Under the pieces are notes generated by a model. That model saw nothing but the letters and a program-made list of their open reading frames with translations, ran no database searches and had not been told where the DNA came from. Positions 39,731 to 50,497 of a DNA stretch of 64,000 bases are shown piece by piece. A program made the position numbers and the translations under genes. This stretch comes from Hirundichthys speculiger. Its lineage: Eukaryota > Chordata > Actinopteri > Beloniformes > Exocoetidae. Where the stretch lies: contig JAGFBZ010001244.1 of NCBI GenBank assembly GCA_018398805.1, forward strand, positions 372,001 to 436,000, in the 5' to 3' direction. Each line of letters opens with the position of its first letter. Position 1 is the stretch's first letter.

Positions 39731-40580
39731 AGGTCCCTGTGACTTTTGAGACGATGGCGTGTCAAGTGGACTCGTCCTCAGGACGGTGGCAGCACCCAGC
39801 AAGGGTGCAAGTCTTTGGACCTCCCCAGAGACCAGTGGACGCCTCGGAAGAGACCAAAGAGCGGGACCAGTTCTGCTACACACCTGAACCGGCTGATTCC
39901 AGATCTTTTGTGGATCAACAAGACTGGTGATCCTGCCTGGTTCTGGTTCTACTGGAGTAACTGGAGGAAGCCAGAGGAGAGGGAGAGACGCAGGTCTGCA
40001 AAGCCCCGGAAGTCCACGTCATGTTCAGCATGTCCTCTTCTGAGGAGACGTGCACTTCCCGTGGACCGGGCCAGGTCCACATCTGGAGAGGAAACCCCAC
40101 TGCAGAAAAAAGGTGCATGAAGGTCTTTTTTCAGGGGAAGTCCGGGTCCTGAGCCCGCAGTCCAGAACTTTCACCAGCTGGAACCGTCCAGGACCAGATG
40201 GTTCCACCAGCTGGAACCGTCCGGAGCGTCACGGAGCAACAAAGAAGCTCCAGAACTGTTGGTCTGAAAGTCTCGAAGAAGAGGCGGCGCCGCATCACAC
40301 CGGTCCAACGTTCACGCCGCTGGTCGCTGCCGCCACCTCATGGTTCGCTCTGGTTTTAATTTGCATTTGTCCCAATATTCCCATTAAGAGACAAACCGGT
40401 AAAATGCATCGGCTGTCGCTGGTCTGATTCTGCGTCGTCCCCAGTCGTACGTCTGTGGCGTTCAGGGTTTTACGAGCGTTAATTATTGATCAAAGAGATT
40501 CATCTTCAGTAGTGACGATCAATATTTGCATATGAGATTGTAAAAATCAGTAAAGGTCAGACCCGAGACTTTATGAGTCA
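39731..40580. other. Intergenic, no gene recognised
   Basis: Contains a small direct repeat ACCAGCTGGAACCGTCC (40173-40222). Open frames on both strands show no recognisable similarity. Confidence 0.35.
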
Positions 40581-40611
40581 CTGAAGATGCAAACAACAGA
40601 CTTATTCTGCA

Positions 40612-40735
40612 CAGAGGAGGAGGAGGAGGAGGAAGAGGAGAGGAGGAAGAGGAAGAGGAGGAGAGGAGGAGGAGGAAGAGGAGGAGGAGGAGGAGGAGGA
40701 GGAGGAGGAGAAGGAGGAGGAAGGAGAGAGGAAAG
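40612..40735 (+). repeat. (GGA)n purine-rich microsatellite
   Basis: GAGGAG/GGAAGA units over about 120 bp, purine on the + strand. Confidence 0.95.
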
Positions 40736-40783
40736 TGAGTCAAGAAATGGCTCATGTGCTTATTTGATTTCGGCGCTCTTGTT

Positions 40784-40787
<4 letters not shown>

Positions 40788-40814
<27 letters not shown>

Positions 40815-40815
40815 T
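40788..40815 (+). repeat. (CT)n microsatellite
   Basis: About 13 CT units. Pyrimidine-rich simple sequence. Confidence 0.95.
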
Positions 40816-40859
40816 CCTCCATCTTTCATTTCGTTTCTATAAATAGACGGACGCTTGGC

Positions 40860-41125
40860 AGCTGAGGGGGAGTCCACGCAGAACAAATGCACCCCCCCGG
40901 CTGTTTCACTTCATTCTCCACATAATGAGCCAGACGGAACGAGCACAGATCGCCGCTGCCACTTCCACTCCCACGACCCGGGGAAGGGGGGGGAGGGGGA
41001 GGGGGGGGGGGGGGCGTCGCCATGGAGACGGGGCTGCTGGACAGAGGGGTCCCGCCCAGAGCCTGCCGGGCACGCGAGCCCGGGCCCGGCCCGGCCGTGG
41101 GCTCCAGCAGCCGCAGCTGCACAGG
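40860..41125 (+). promoter_or_regulatory. GC-rich block with a possible orphan exon
   Basis: After the G-runs at 40980-41014 comes GTCGCCATGGAGACGG, a good start context. An open frame runs from ATG 41022 to a plausible donor CACAG|gtgacg after 41124. I do not recognise the encoded 34 residues (METGLLDRGV...). It could be an alternative first exon, a CpG-rich promoter or chance. Confidence 0.25.
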
Positions 41126-41516
41126 TGACGGTCTCCAACGGACTAGCTAGCTAGCGCTGGTCCTCGTTTCACCTGATAGCGCGTCTGTTCACGAACGCTC
41201 AGGGTTTTATTCGGGTAGAGAACGTTATATTGCTTTAAATGGCGAGCTAGTTCTTCTCGTTGCCACGGCCATCAAACGAAGCCGTCCGATGACAGATGTG
41301 GTGTCCGGCTACATCTGGATTGGTCAAACTGACGCCGTCCCTAGAAGCACCGAAGGATGCAGTTCCTGTACGGACCACTAGAGGCTGGTTCCACTGACCG
41401 TTAAATGTCCAACTTTACAGCAGAAGTAAACGTATTTAGAGCAAACCAGTGGGTGTGGTCTCCATCCACATCCACTAAACAGGAAGTGACTTCATTCACC
41501 TCACCGGCTGGAATCA

Positions 41517-41886
41517 TACAGTCATGGAAAAAATGATTAGACCACCCTTGTTTTCTTCAGTTTCTTGTTCATTTTAATGCCTGGTACAACTAAAGGTACA
41601 TTTGTTTGGACAAACATAACGATAACCACAAAGATTGCTCATAAGAGTTTTATTTAAGAGCTGATATCTTACCATTTTCCATGGTTTTCTTGATTATAAC
41701 CTAAATCACTTAAGTTTTTACATCAATAGCTATGGCGTTGTACTGCCAAAAACACTGCTTTTATGCATTCAGTGTTTTCTTTTCTGTCTGTTTTAGTCAC
41801 ATGATGACGTTTAGTGGTACCAGGTATTAAAATGAACAAGAAAGTGAAGAAAAAATGGTGGTCTAATAATTTTTTCCATGACTGTA
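41517..41886. mobile_element. Tc1/mariner-type MITE with TA duplication
   Basis: Begins TA-CAGTCATGGAAAAAATG and ends with the inverse ATTTTTTCCATGACTG-TA. It is flanked by TA on both sides, as for Tc1/mariner insertions. 366 bp, no transposase. A decayed relative occurs at 48950-49075. Confidence 0.9.
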
Positions 41887-42600
41887 TAAACCCTCACAGT
41901 TATGCTCATGTCAGGGTGTCAGGGTGACATCACTGAGGCTTTGTCCGGTTCTCTTTATACACTCTCTCACATGCTCTGTATTTTAAGTGCAAAATTCAGC
42001 TGCACTAAACCAGGATTCTTCTGCTGACTTTTAGGAAAAATAAACTTTAAACGGGGATGTACATTCACCGTCATGATGGGAAACAGGAAGAAAGATGATT
42101 CTGGGACGACATTCTTTCCATCTTTTTGTTATTATTCTCAGCCTCACGCGCCAGATGGTTTATTTCACCGAAGCATCTGAGTCCTCCACAGAAGACGTGT
42201 GATAAAAGGCAGGAGCTTTTTATCAGGATGTTTTAGGGCGACGCATCAGCATGAGCCTCAGTTAAAGTAAAGAGAGAGGAAGAAAAAAGCGACCGGGACG
42301 CTCTGTTCCAAAAGAGACGTGAAGGAAAACTTTATCAAATTTGTTACGACTTTAAAGACAATAAAGAAACAGGAAGGTTAAGCTGTTAAAAACAAAAGCA
42401 GCGTGTAGTCATTGATCGTATCAAACAGGTGAATCTTACTGAAGGACGAAGACAGAAAATGTTCATGCTGGTTTGGTTCGTTCCAGATGTTCCAGATGTT
42501 CAGAAGAACAGCGTGCTTTGATTAAAAAGTTGATATAAAGAAGAAGAAAATGAGGCTGATGAGCTAAAATGATCTGAAATGCTTTAAAATGACCAGAGAG
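41887..42600. other. Intergenic, no gene recognised
   Basis: 41900-41960 (GGTGACATCACTGAGGCTTT, CTCTTTATACAC) resembles the interior of the TAAAGCCACTC-family copy at 56800, so the Tc1-type MITE probably sits in a fragment of that family. Otherwise no features. Confidence 0.4.
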
Positions 42601-43035
42601 ATGTTTAAGAAAACAGAAAACTACCGCTGGAATGATCAGCTCCAGGACGATCAGAGATCTACAGTCACCTGAGAGGACTGGAACAGGTACGAGACGTCTA
42701 CATGAAGCCAAGATATCAGCTAGAAGACCCCACAAAGTCCCATTAATGAAAGCTAGATTGTTCTCTTTGGAGTCCAGAAGGTTGGTCAGACGACCCCAAA
42801 CACTGGATTCAAGCCAGAGAACAGTGAAGCACGGCAGAGGAAGCATCATGATGCGGGGATGTTTCTGAAGTTTATCACATACCAGGGATCACGGATCAGT
42901 TTGGACACATCAGAACACTCGAAGAGGTCACGTTGTCTGATGCTGAGGAGGAAATGTTCTTGAAACGGGTGTTTCAACAAGACGGCGACCGCAAACACAA
43001 CAGTAAGCAGCTTCATCCTGGTTCCAGACCAACCA
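42600..43035 (+). pseudogene. Tc1-like transposase remnant
   Basis: One frame includes VKHGRGSIMMRGCF (42824-42865), matching the conserved VKHGGGSIMVWGCF-type block. Further on, QQDGDRKHNSKQ corresponds to the QQDNDPKHTSK block that precedes the catalytic acidic residues. Several frame breaks; not functional. Confidence 0.8.
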
Positions 43036-43184
43036 GTTAAACGCTAGACCTTGATCCAGGACAGAACCGGTGGGGGTGAAAAAAAAAACAAGAGGCTGGT
43101 CGACTCCGTGAACGCAGATGTGAAGCAGCTCTCAGAAACATCTGTTCAAAACTGAAAAAGAAAAGAAGGAGCTGCAAGTCCTGA

Positions 43185-43880
43185 AATGGACGTAGCTTCT
43201 CTCCCAAACGCACCTGAACATCTGCTACGTCCCTTTCAGGTCCTGCAGGTCCTGAAAGGGATGCAGCTTCTCTCCCAAACGCACCTGGACATCTGCTACG
43301 TCCCTTTCAGGTCCTGCAGGTCCTGAAAGGGACGTAGCTTCTCACCCAAACGCACCTGAACATCTGCTACGTCCCTTTCAGGTCTGCAGGTCCTGAAAGG
43401 GACTAGCTTCTCTCCAAACGCACCTGAACATCTGTCCTTTCAGGTCTGCAGGTCCTGAAAGGGACGTAGCTTCTCTCTCAAACGCACCTGAACATCTGCT
43501 ACGTCCTTTCAGGTCCTGCAGGTCCTGAAGGGACGTAGCTTCTCTCCCAAACGTGAACCTGCACGTCCCTTTCAGGTCCTGCAGGTCCTGAAAGGGACGT
43601 AGCTTCTCAGCCAAACGCACCTGAACATCTGCTATGTCCCTTTCAGGACCTGCAGGTCAGACATAGCTTCTCTCCCAAACGCACCTGCAGGTCCTGAAAG
43701 GGACGTAGCTTCTCACCCAAACGCACCTGAACATCTGCTACGTCCCTTTCAGGTCCTGCAGGTCCTGAAAGGGACGTAGCTTCTCTCCCAAACGCACCTG
43801 AACATCTGCTACGTCCCTTTCAGGTCCTGCAGGTCCTGAAAGGGACGTAGCTTCTCTCCCTAACGCACCTGAACATCTGC
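43185..43880. repeat. Tandem array of hairpin-forming units
   Basis: About nine copies of a unit of up to 88 bp. In each, CCTGAAAGGGACGTAGC and its exact inverse GCTACGTCCCTTTCAGG flank a spacer (TTCTCTCCCAAACGCACCTG AACATCT). Units are joined by AGGTCCTGCAGGTCCT. Some units are truncated (43383-43450, 43550-43570, 43640-43690). Confidence 0.9.
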
Positions 43881-45340
43881 TGGGACCCAGTTCTGGCCTT
43901 TTCTAGAGATCTGCAAAAACTGGAAAACAAAAAGAAAGAAAGGACCTTTTTAGCTGCGCCACGGTTCAGTTGCTCCTCCAGGGTTCGGTGTTTTCCTCCC
44001 CGTCGGCCCGACACCTTCACGCCACGCTCTCAAACTCTCACCGGCGACAGGAACCGGGCCTCCGGGCCTGAAGACTCCAGCTCCTGATGGGAGGTGACTC
44101 CTTACCTCTGTGGCTTCACAGCTTCACTATTCATTACCGACTGCTGCGAGCGGATGTCGCCCTCCCCGGGGGGGCGTGTCACCGTTAATGTTCCTAGTGA
44201 CGCCCCCTCCGTCCTCTCCCTCCCGCCCCTCTCACCAGCTGGGCGCCACGGAGTCGCTGCCCGAGTGGGTTCTGCTTCTCCTTCAGTCGGGCCTGCAGCT
44301 CGTGAGCAGGTATGAAGTTGTTCCTCTGCCAGATGTCTTGATGAAATGGCTCCGCCCCCGAGCTTCCCTTCTGCTGCGATAATCGGCGCTGCCAGTCGGT
44401 TTCTGGGCCGTCAGTCAGCGGGAAGCACAGGTGGGCCCGTGGCGCTGGGAAGCACAAGTGGAAATGTGGTCGGATGAACTGAACCTGGGAATCGTTTCTG
44501 GAAACCGTGTGTCAGGATCGTGGGTTCGGACCCAGAATGTCTTCCTTTATGAGGAAGACGTGCAGCAGAACCTTCCACCTCAGAGAGAGAAGATGGAGGC
44601 GACGAGACGGAGCAGAGAGGAGGAGGGCTGATGCCTTCATCACACCAATAAACAATTAAACAATTAAACTGGTGCTTTGGACCAGCACCGACCCTGTTTC
44701 ACTTCAGCGGACTTCTCCGAGCACACGCGTGAGGAAAGGGAACCGGCAGCTGGCACATCTGGAGAGGAAACATCAGCGCTGGGAGGAATCACGCAGGTTT
44801 CAGAGCGACATGTGCTCCCGTCCAGACGTTGCATTTTTCAGGGAAGACGGTTCCAAACGACGTACTGGATCCACTACAGAAGCTGGGCTTTGCTGTTGAA
44901 GATTCTGGTTCCTGACCTGGTCTGTCTGCAGTCCGGTTCTTTAACCAGCACATCAGAAACATCTGATGAAGAAGAAGCAGCTCCAGGACAACATTCCTCC
45001 TTCAAAACTACTGGTCTCCTCAGTTCCAGATGTGGACTGCTGTTGTTTTCCTCTGTTTCCATTCAGGGCTCCATCATCCTCCTCCGTCCTCACAGATCTC
45101 CTCCTGGTTCCTCTGCTGATTCCTCCATTGCTCCGTCCCAACCTTTTATTGCTCCTGTTAGTTAAAAATATGCGTAACTGTGGATAAAATCCGGGTTCAG
45201 GAGATCCTGGTTCCGTTTACGTCCTGCATTATCCAGATCTCAGTTCTCCTGCTACGTTCTCGTCCTCCGCTCTCCTTCCAGCAGAACCTCATTAAAAACC
45301 AAACCACGTTCTCCACACTAATGACAGTATTACATGTAGA
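43881..45340. other. Intergenic; one weak exon-like segment, otherwise no gene
   Basis: 44238-44310 is open on both strands and bounded by splice-like dinucleotides (CTCACCAG before, CAG|gtatga after on +; CAGCTG|gtgaga on -). I recognise no protein family. The rest shows no features. Confidence 0.3.
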
Positions 45341-45342
45341 GG

Positions 45343-45812
45343 AGTGGAGGATGGAGGGATGGAGGAGTGAAGGATGGAGGAGTGGAGGATGGGGGAGTGG
45401 AGGATGGAGGATGGGGGATGGAGGGATGGAGGATGGAGGATGGAGGAGTGGAGGATGGAGGATGGAGGATGGAGGATGGAGGAGTGGAGGATGGAGGATG
45501 GGGGATGGAGGAGTGGAGGATGGAGGATGGAGGAGGAGGATGGAGGATGGAGGATGGAAGGAGGATGGAGGATGGAGGAGTGGAGGATGGAGGATGGAGG
45601 AGTGGAGGATGGAGGGATGGAGGAGTGGAGGATGGAGGATGGAGTGGATGGAGGAGGAGGAGTGGATGGAGGGATGGAGGAGTGGAGGATGGAAGAATGG
45701 AGGATGGAGGAGGATGGAGGATGGAGGAGTGGAGGATGGAGGATGGAGGATGGGGGAGTGGAGGATGTAGAATGGAGGATGGAGGATGGAGGAGTGGAGG
45801 AAGACTGAAGAC
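45343..45812 (+). repeat. GGAGGAT/GGAGTGGAGGAT minisatellite
   Basis: About 470 bp of GGATGGA and GGAGTGGA units, purine on + strand. Open frames in five of six readings are by-products of the repeat. Confidence 0.95.
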
Positions 45813-45954
45813 TGATTGTTCTGTCCAGCTCAGACGTTTCTGAGACCAAAGGTCTGGGTTTCCTTTCGCGAGGGTCCAAACATGTCGCGTGTCTCTTTGA
45901 CCAGGAACTGCTGCACAAAGAGAATTTTTGGGAACTTATTTGAGGACACAACAA

Positions 45955-46135
45955 GTCCCTGTCCTGGAACAGGTACCTGAGCACCTGGTCCACCCTGGAC
46001 AGGTCTCCGGTCCATCACAGCGCCGCATGTAGACAAACAACCGTGAACACTCGCAATCACTCCTACGGGCAGTTTAGACCTAATTTAGACATTAATTAAC
46101 GGGACATTCATGTCTTTGGACTGTGGGAGGAGCCA
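45955..46135. repeat. Teleost dispersed retroposon fragment
   Basis: Phrases CCACCCTGGACAGGTC, CGGTCCATCACAGCGC, CTACGGGCAGTTTAGAC and CATGTCTTTGGACTGTGGGA are typical of a very common fish interspersed repeat. A related copy lies around 21310-21770. Confidence 0.6.
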
Positions 46136-46535
46136 CCGCGCTGCCCTCTTTCAGAGTCCATCTTGTTATTCCAGTTAGTTTTTTCTTTTTCTTCTTGGCC
46201 ATCTTCTTCTTCTGTTTATTCGTTGGTGGTTGACAAACACTGAAAGTGGCTCCACCTAGTGGTTAGGAGCGGCAGCTCAGTAAGTCAGTGGATCCAACCC
46301 GACCCGTCGCTGTAATGGAACCACGACGGCTGTGATGACCGAGGTTCTGTAGTTTGGAGGAGTTCTGTCCTGGTCCAGTTCCAGCCTCCTGGGTATTCGC
46401 CTGGACTCTTGGTTCTGGGAACCCACCTAAAGCTACCTCTGGATGAAGCTAGCCTAAGGTTCAGTTGTCCCGTTTGTAAATGTAGCTCTGTGTTGTAGCG
46501 GATGACGAGTGTTTCCCTCAGTAATCGTTTTAACT
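46136..46535. other. Intergenic, no feature recognised
   Basis: No exon or transposon could be assigned. Confidence 0.4.
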
Positions 46536-46671
46536 GTTACTGATGAACAAAGTCCTTGATGCAGCGCCGTCTGAGGGGTCGGAGGTCATGGCTGCTGTCC
46601 TTCATCTTCTTGAACTTCCTCCGGATTTCTTCATATTTTCCGTGATATTCTGAACTCTTCCTTTGAGGAAC

Positions 46672-46782
46672 GTTGGTGTAACTATTGAAGCTGATGCCGT
46701 GCCTCCTGATGACATCACCCAGGCGAAGCATATAGAGATTAAAAAGGGTTGGGCCTAAAATCGACCCCTGGGGAACCCCACA
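46672..46782 (-). pseudogene. Non-LTR retrotransposon reverse transcriptase fragment
   Basis: The minus strand reads CGVPQGSILGPTLFNLYM, then LRLGDVIRRHGISFNSYTN. This is RT block B (PQGS.LGP) leading to the catalytic YADD position, here replaced by YTN. Fish LINEs of the jockey/L2/Rex1 kind have this arrangement. Only about 37 residues remain. The open frame continues to 46537 as unrecognised sequence. Confidence 0.75.
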
Positions 46783-46799
46783 CTTAATTTTGTGTGTAT

Positions 46800-48480
46800 T
46801 TTACGTTATTCAGGAGGGAGATGTGATGTTTTGAACCTCAGACAGACTGTATTTGGGTCCTGAACCTGCTATAATGACGCCATAAAAGGACGGCTGAGGT
46901 CGGCCAATCAGGGTCAGAGGTTCAGCGGTCTGACCTTGTTCGGTTCTTGAAGGTCAGAAAGGGGCGTTCCAGCTTTTTTGCATCGTCCTGTCGGTTTTAC
47001 TGTGCTTAGTTAAACATTTTATTTTTTTTTACCCTTTCATTGACTAAACAGGGGTCCTCTACTCATCCTGGCGCCTCAGAGACTCGTCCTTTCATGGTTC
47101 AGCTTCAAACTGCCGTTACAATCACCTCTTTACGGCTCCTGTTGGAGTTTCCATCATCTTTCTTTCCTTTCACCTACTTCAGAGCACCATCAGTGTTTCA
47201 AATGGATGTATGCTAACAAATGAAATTAGGTTGATGAGAGGATATTTTGGCCTAATGGTGCCTCCAAAGTAAATTTAAGAATCACTACTTTCTCTGATTT
47301 GGGGTTTTAAATTCATATTGATAGACATAATGCACACGTTCCTTCGCTCTTCTGTTTTGTGATTATTGATTTGTTTGAGCCGTATTAAATCTGATATGCA
47401 GCAGATGTTTTCACTCTTTCCCTATAATTTCCCGTTGATGTTGAGGATATTTATGAATGTTTTAAACGGAGTCCTGGCTTCACACTAAATGGAAATAAAA
47501 CGGCGTATTAAGATGTTCATGTGTGACTGAAACTGGGCGGGAAAATAACTCTGAGCTTAATGGTCTCCAGCCGCAGACAGATGCTGCGTCCATGCGTTTG
47601 ATTTTCAGGAACTTCCCTGTGATTAAGTTTTATGTTGGAAAAAATCACAGCTGAAAGAGAATTTTTTCTACATTTCTATCGTGTGTTAGAAGGAGAGTTT
47701 TGTCATGAAATATCATCCAGTGTTTCCCCAACTTCAGGCTGAGAAGAGCTCCGTTCCTCTGCAGGAACTAAAATCTTTCACCTTTAAAGAGGATGTTATG
47801 CTCCTTTCTGACATGTTTGTGACATGTTTAGGTGAAAATACCGTAAATATACACCACAAAAGCTCATTTTCAACCAGGTCAGCTGGTTTTAGGGGCGGAG
47901 CTTCAGACATCCAAATATATTCATGATTCATGATTTTATGACCTTATTTGAGCTCATAATGTAGCAATTATAATACAAAAGCCTCGGTTTGTTTCTTTTT
48001 TGATAAATGTCTTCTTTTTTCTAAATTTGTTGAGAATCTCTATGATCGTATTGTTGTATAATTAAATAAAATTATATTATAGGAGTCATTCAACTGAGTC
48101 GGTGCCATTTGATTGTTTTAACATTTCAAAATTAAACTTAATTTTTTAAACTTTTTTTTTTCCAATACTGAATATAATAACAGACACATCTAACTATTCA
48201 AATTGTGTGTCAGCCAATCTCAGACTACTTTACAAAACTCCCAAACAGAAGAAAGATGCATTCTTTCCAGTCCTGTTACCAAAACTCAAGCTGTTGTAGA
48301 AAGCATTGAAAAAATGTATAATAGTAACAGCAGTGAAAGTAACAGGACTGAGTTATTAGCATAATATTAGAAAATGCACGTTGCTATATTTGTATATTTT
48401 GTAAATAAATAGCATGAAATAGCACGAAAAATAATTTAGGTAACAGGACAATAAGTTGAGATTGATGTTGACTGTCATAG
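46800..48480. other. Intergenic, no gene recognised
   Basis: AT-rich, partly unique DNA. 47400-47720 has few repeats and could hold regulatory sequence, but I see no specific signal. Confidence 0.35.
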
Positions 48481-48483
48481 TTT

Positions 48484-48770
48484 CAATTCAATTCAATTTA
48501 ATTTTAATTTTATTTGTATAACGTCTGTTACAATCTCAATTGTCTCTAGGCGCTTTACAGAGACCCAGAGCATGACCCCCGAGCAAATATCATTAACTAA
48601 AATTATAATATTAAATCCAATCAATGATAATGGCAGGTAAAAAACTCCCACAGAGGGAGAAAAAACCTTTAAGCCAAACAGTGGCAAGAAAAAACTCCAC
48701 TTTAAGAGGAAGAAACCTGGACCAGGACCTGGATCATATGGGGGGGGACCTTCCTGATGAAGTCATGAAA
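48484..48770. repeat. Common teleost interspersed repeat
   Basis: AATTCAATTCAATTTAATTT, TCTCTAGGCGCTTTACAGAG and the GGCAAGAAAAAACTCC / AAGAGGAAGAAACCTGGACC phrases are widespread in fish genomes. The small open frame at 48624-48833 is part of it, not a gene. Confidence 0.7.
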
Positions 48771-48949
48771 TACATAGAAAGTTACCTTTTACCTTCCCGT
48801 GACATTCAGAATATCAAAATGATGCAACTTTAATGGAACGGGTCACCTAAGGAATGTTCCACATTTTTCAGGAAGTAGGGACTGTTATGGTAACAGCACT
48901 GAGTGAAAACCTAGGCCCCTGACTAAAATCTGCATTATATATACAGTCA

Positions 48950-49075
48950 TGGAAAAAATGACCACCCTTGTTTTCTTATATATATATTTTATATAACCTA
49001 TATTATTTATATATATTTTCCATTTTCTTGAGTTATAACCTATCACTTAAGTTTTTACATCAATAGCTATGACAT
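48950..49075. mobile_element. Decayed Tc1/mariner-type MITE fragment
   Basis: TACAGTCATGGAAAAAATGA, CACCCTTGTTTTCTT and TTAAGTTTTTACATCAATAG match the left half of the MITE at 41517-41886, with TA-rich replacement of the middle. Confidence 0.75.
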
Positions 49076-49854
49076 GCACACACACACATATATTATATGA
49101 ACTCTCCATGATTTTAAGGGATTTTAATTATTCAATTTCAGTAAAGTCTAGTATTTGAGAGTGCAGACTGGTAGCAACTGCTGTTTTTCAGTATTTTAGA
49201 TAGATTTTATGAATATATATTTTGAATTAGCAGTTTGCACAAATGTGTAGGACACTTTGCTTAATAATAAAACATATTTTACTGTAAATATTCATGCATA
49301 TGGATATATAAATAATGTGCACCTAAATGGCACCCATTTGGAAGAATAGCACATAAATGTAATTTAATTTCCCTAATCGGTCTGAGCAGCAGCCTCTAGA
49401 AATGTCAGAGCAGCCGTGCACGTGGGAACGATATTTGGAGGCCACTGAGGTGCTGGTGAACTGGGGGGGGGGGGTTAAAACATGATGCTGCACCGGCCCT
49501 GCTGTCTGCAGCATCAGGGCTCGTGGCTCTGGTGAGTTCTGGTATCTGTGGTGTATCAGGATAAAAATAAACTGGGGAGATCATCTTCTTCCGTTTCTTA
49601 TTTTAGTCTCTGGCAGCTGATAATCAGATGAGTGAACGTGCACCTTTATTGGGGTCGAGAACTCTGATTAATAAGGGTTTTTTTCATGTGCCCCCCCCCC
49701 CCTGTCAGTTTGAGAGGCTCTGTGGATTGGGTCTGTATGAGGTTTTTTTTTTTTTTTTTTTTTACCCCTCCTTGCCTCTCTCAGCTGATGGTGACGTAGG
49801 CAGTTGCGCGCTCCACGGAACCAGCAGTGTGGTTTGAAATGGGGGGAGCAGCAG
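49076..49854. other. Intergenic, simple sequence only
   Basis: AT-rich, with G-run (49464-49473), C-run (49690-49701) and T-run (49743-49763). No gene seen. Confidence 0.4.
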
Positions 49855-50497
49855 CGGCGGAGGGCGCAACCATTTCACACCTCTAACGCGCGCGAGTGCG
49901 GCTAATATTAACGTTGTAACCGCTGACGGCCACGTCAGGATGGCGGTTTACGGATAGGAGCCGTCTCACCCGCACACGGCGGACGCGCGCGCCGGCAGGC
50001 AGGCAGGCAGGCAGAGCCGGAGACGTCAAAACCGCGCCACGGCCGAGCGCGTCTCTGATTAAACAGATGCCTTTAATCGGTTATTGATCACCGCGTGTCA
50101 TCTGTGCGCTGCGCAGACCTACAGGAGCGGCAGCATCCTGCGCTGCCGCGGCGGAGAAGAGGAGGAGGAGGAGGAGGAGGAGGAGGAGAGGAGGGAGGAA
50201 GAGGGGGAGGAAGAGGGGGAGGAGAGCGCTGATTCTTGGTTTACAGGAGGAGGGAGAGCCGCGCGGACGGGCTCGAGGAGATCCATCTCTAACGAGGGTG
50301 CAGTCTCAAAATACCGACCCCTCCTCCTCCTCCCTGGGGCGACCCCCCCCCCCTCCGCCCCGCTCCGGTTCTGATCCCCACAGTCGCTCGTGCCGAACCG
50401 CGCAGGCTGGGGACCCGCTCCCCGCGGAGGACGGTTTCAGTCCGAGGAGATCAACGGAGGAGGACCGGAACCATCTCTACATTAAACACTGATCCAG
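49855..50497 (+). promoter_or_regulatory. slc8a3: CpG-rich block: probable promoter and non-coding first exon of slc8a3
   Basis: CpG-dense sequence (ACGCGCGCGAGTGCGG, GGACGCGCGCGCCGGCAGGC), an NRF1-like TGCGCTGCGCA at 50104-50114, a GAG microsatellite (50158-50225), then unique sequence ending in a consensus donor ATCCAG|gtaagc at 50497/50498. The next plausible acceptor for a + strand transcript with an untranslated leader is 62201-62202, before the slc8a3 start codon. Vertebrate NCX genes normally have non-coding first exons. This linkage is inference. Confidence 0.5.

Noticed and set aside
45180..45993. Open frames of 144-233 codons on both strands
   Set aside because: All come from the GGAGGAT minisatellite, where five frames are open at once.
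48624..48833. Small + strand gene
   Set aside because: It lies inside a common fish interspersed repeat (CAGAGGGAGAAAAAACC, AAGAGGAAGAAACCTGGACC).
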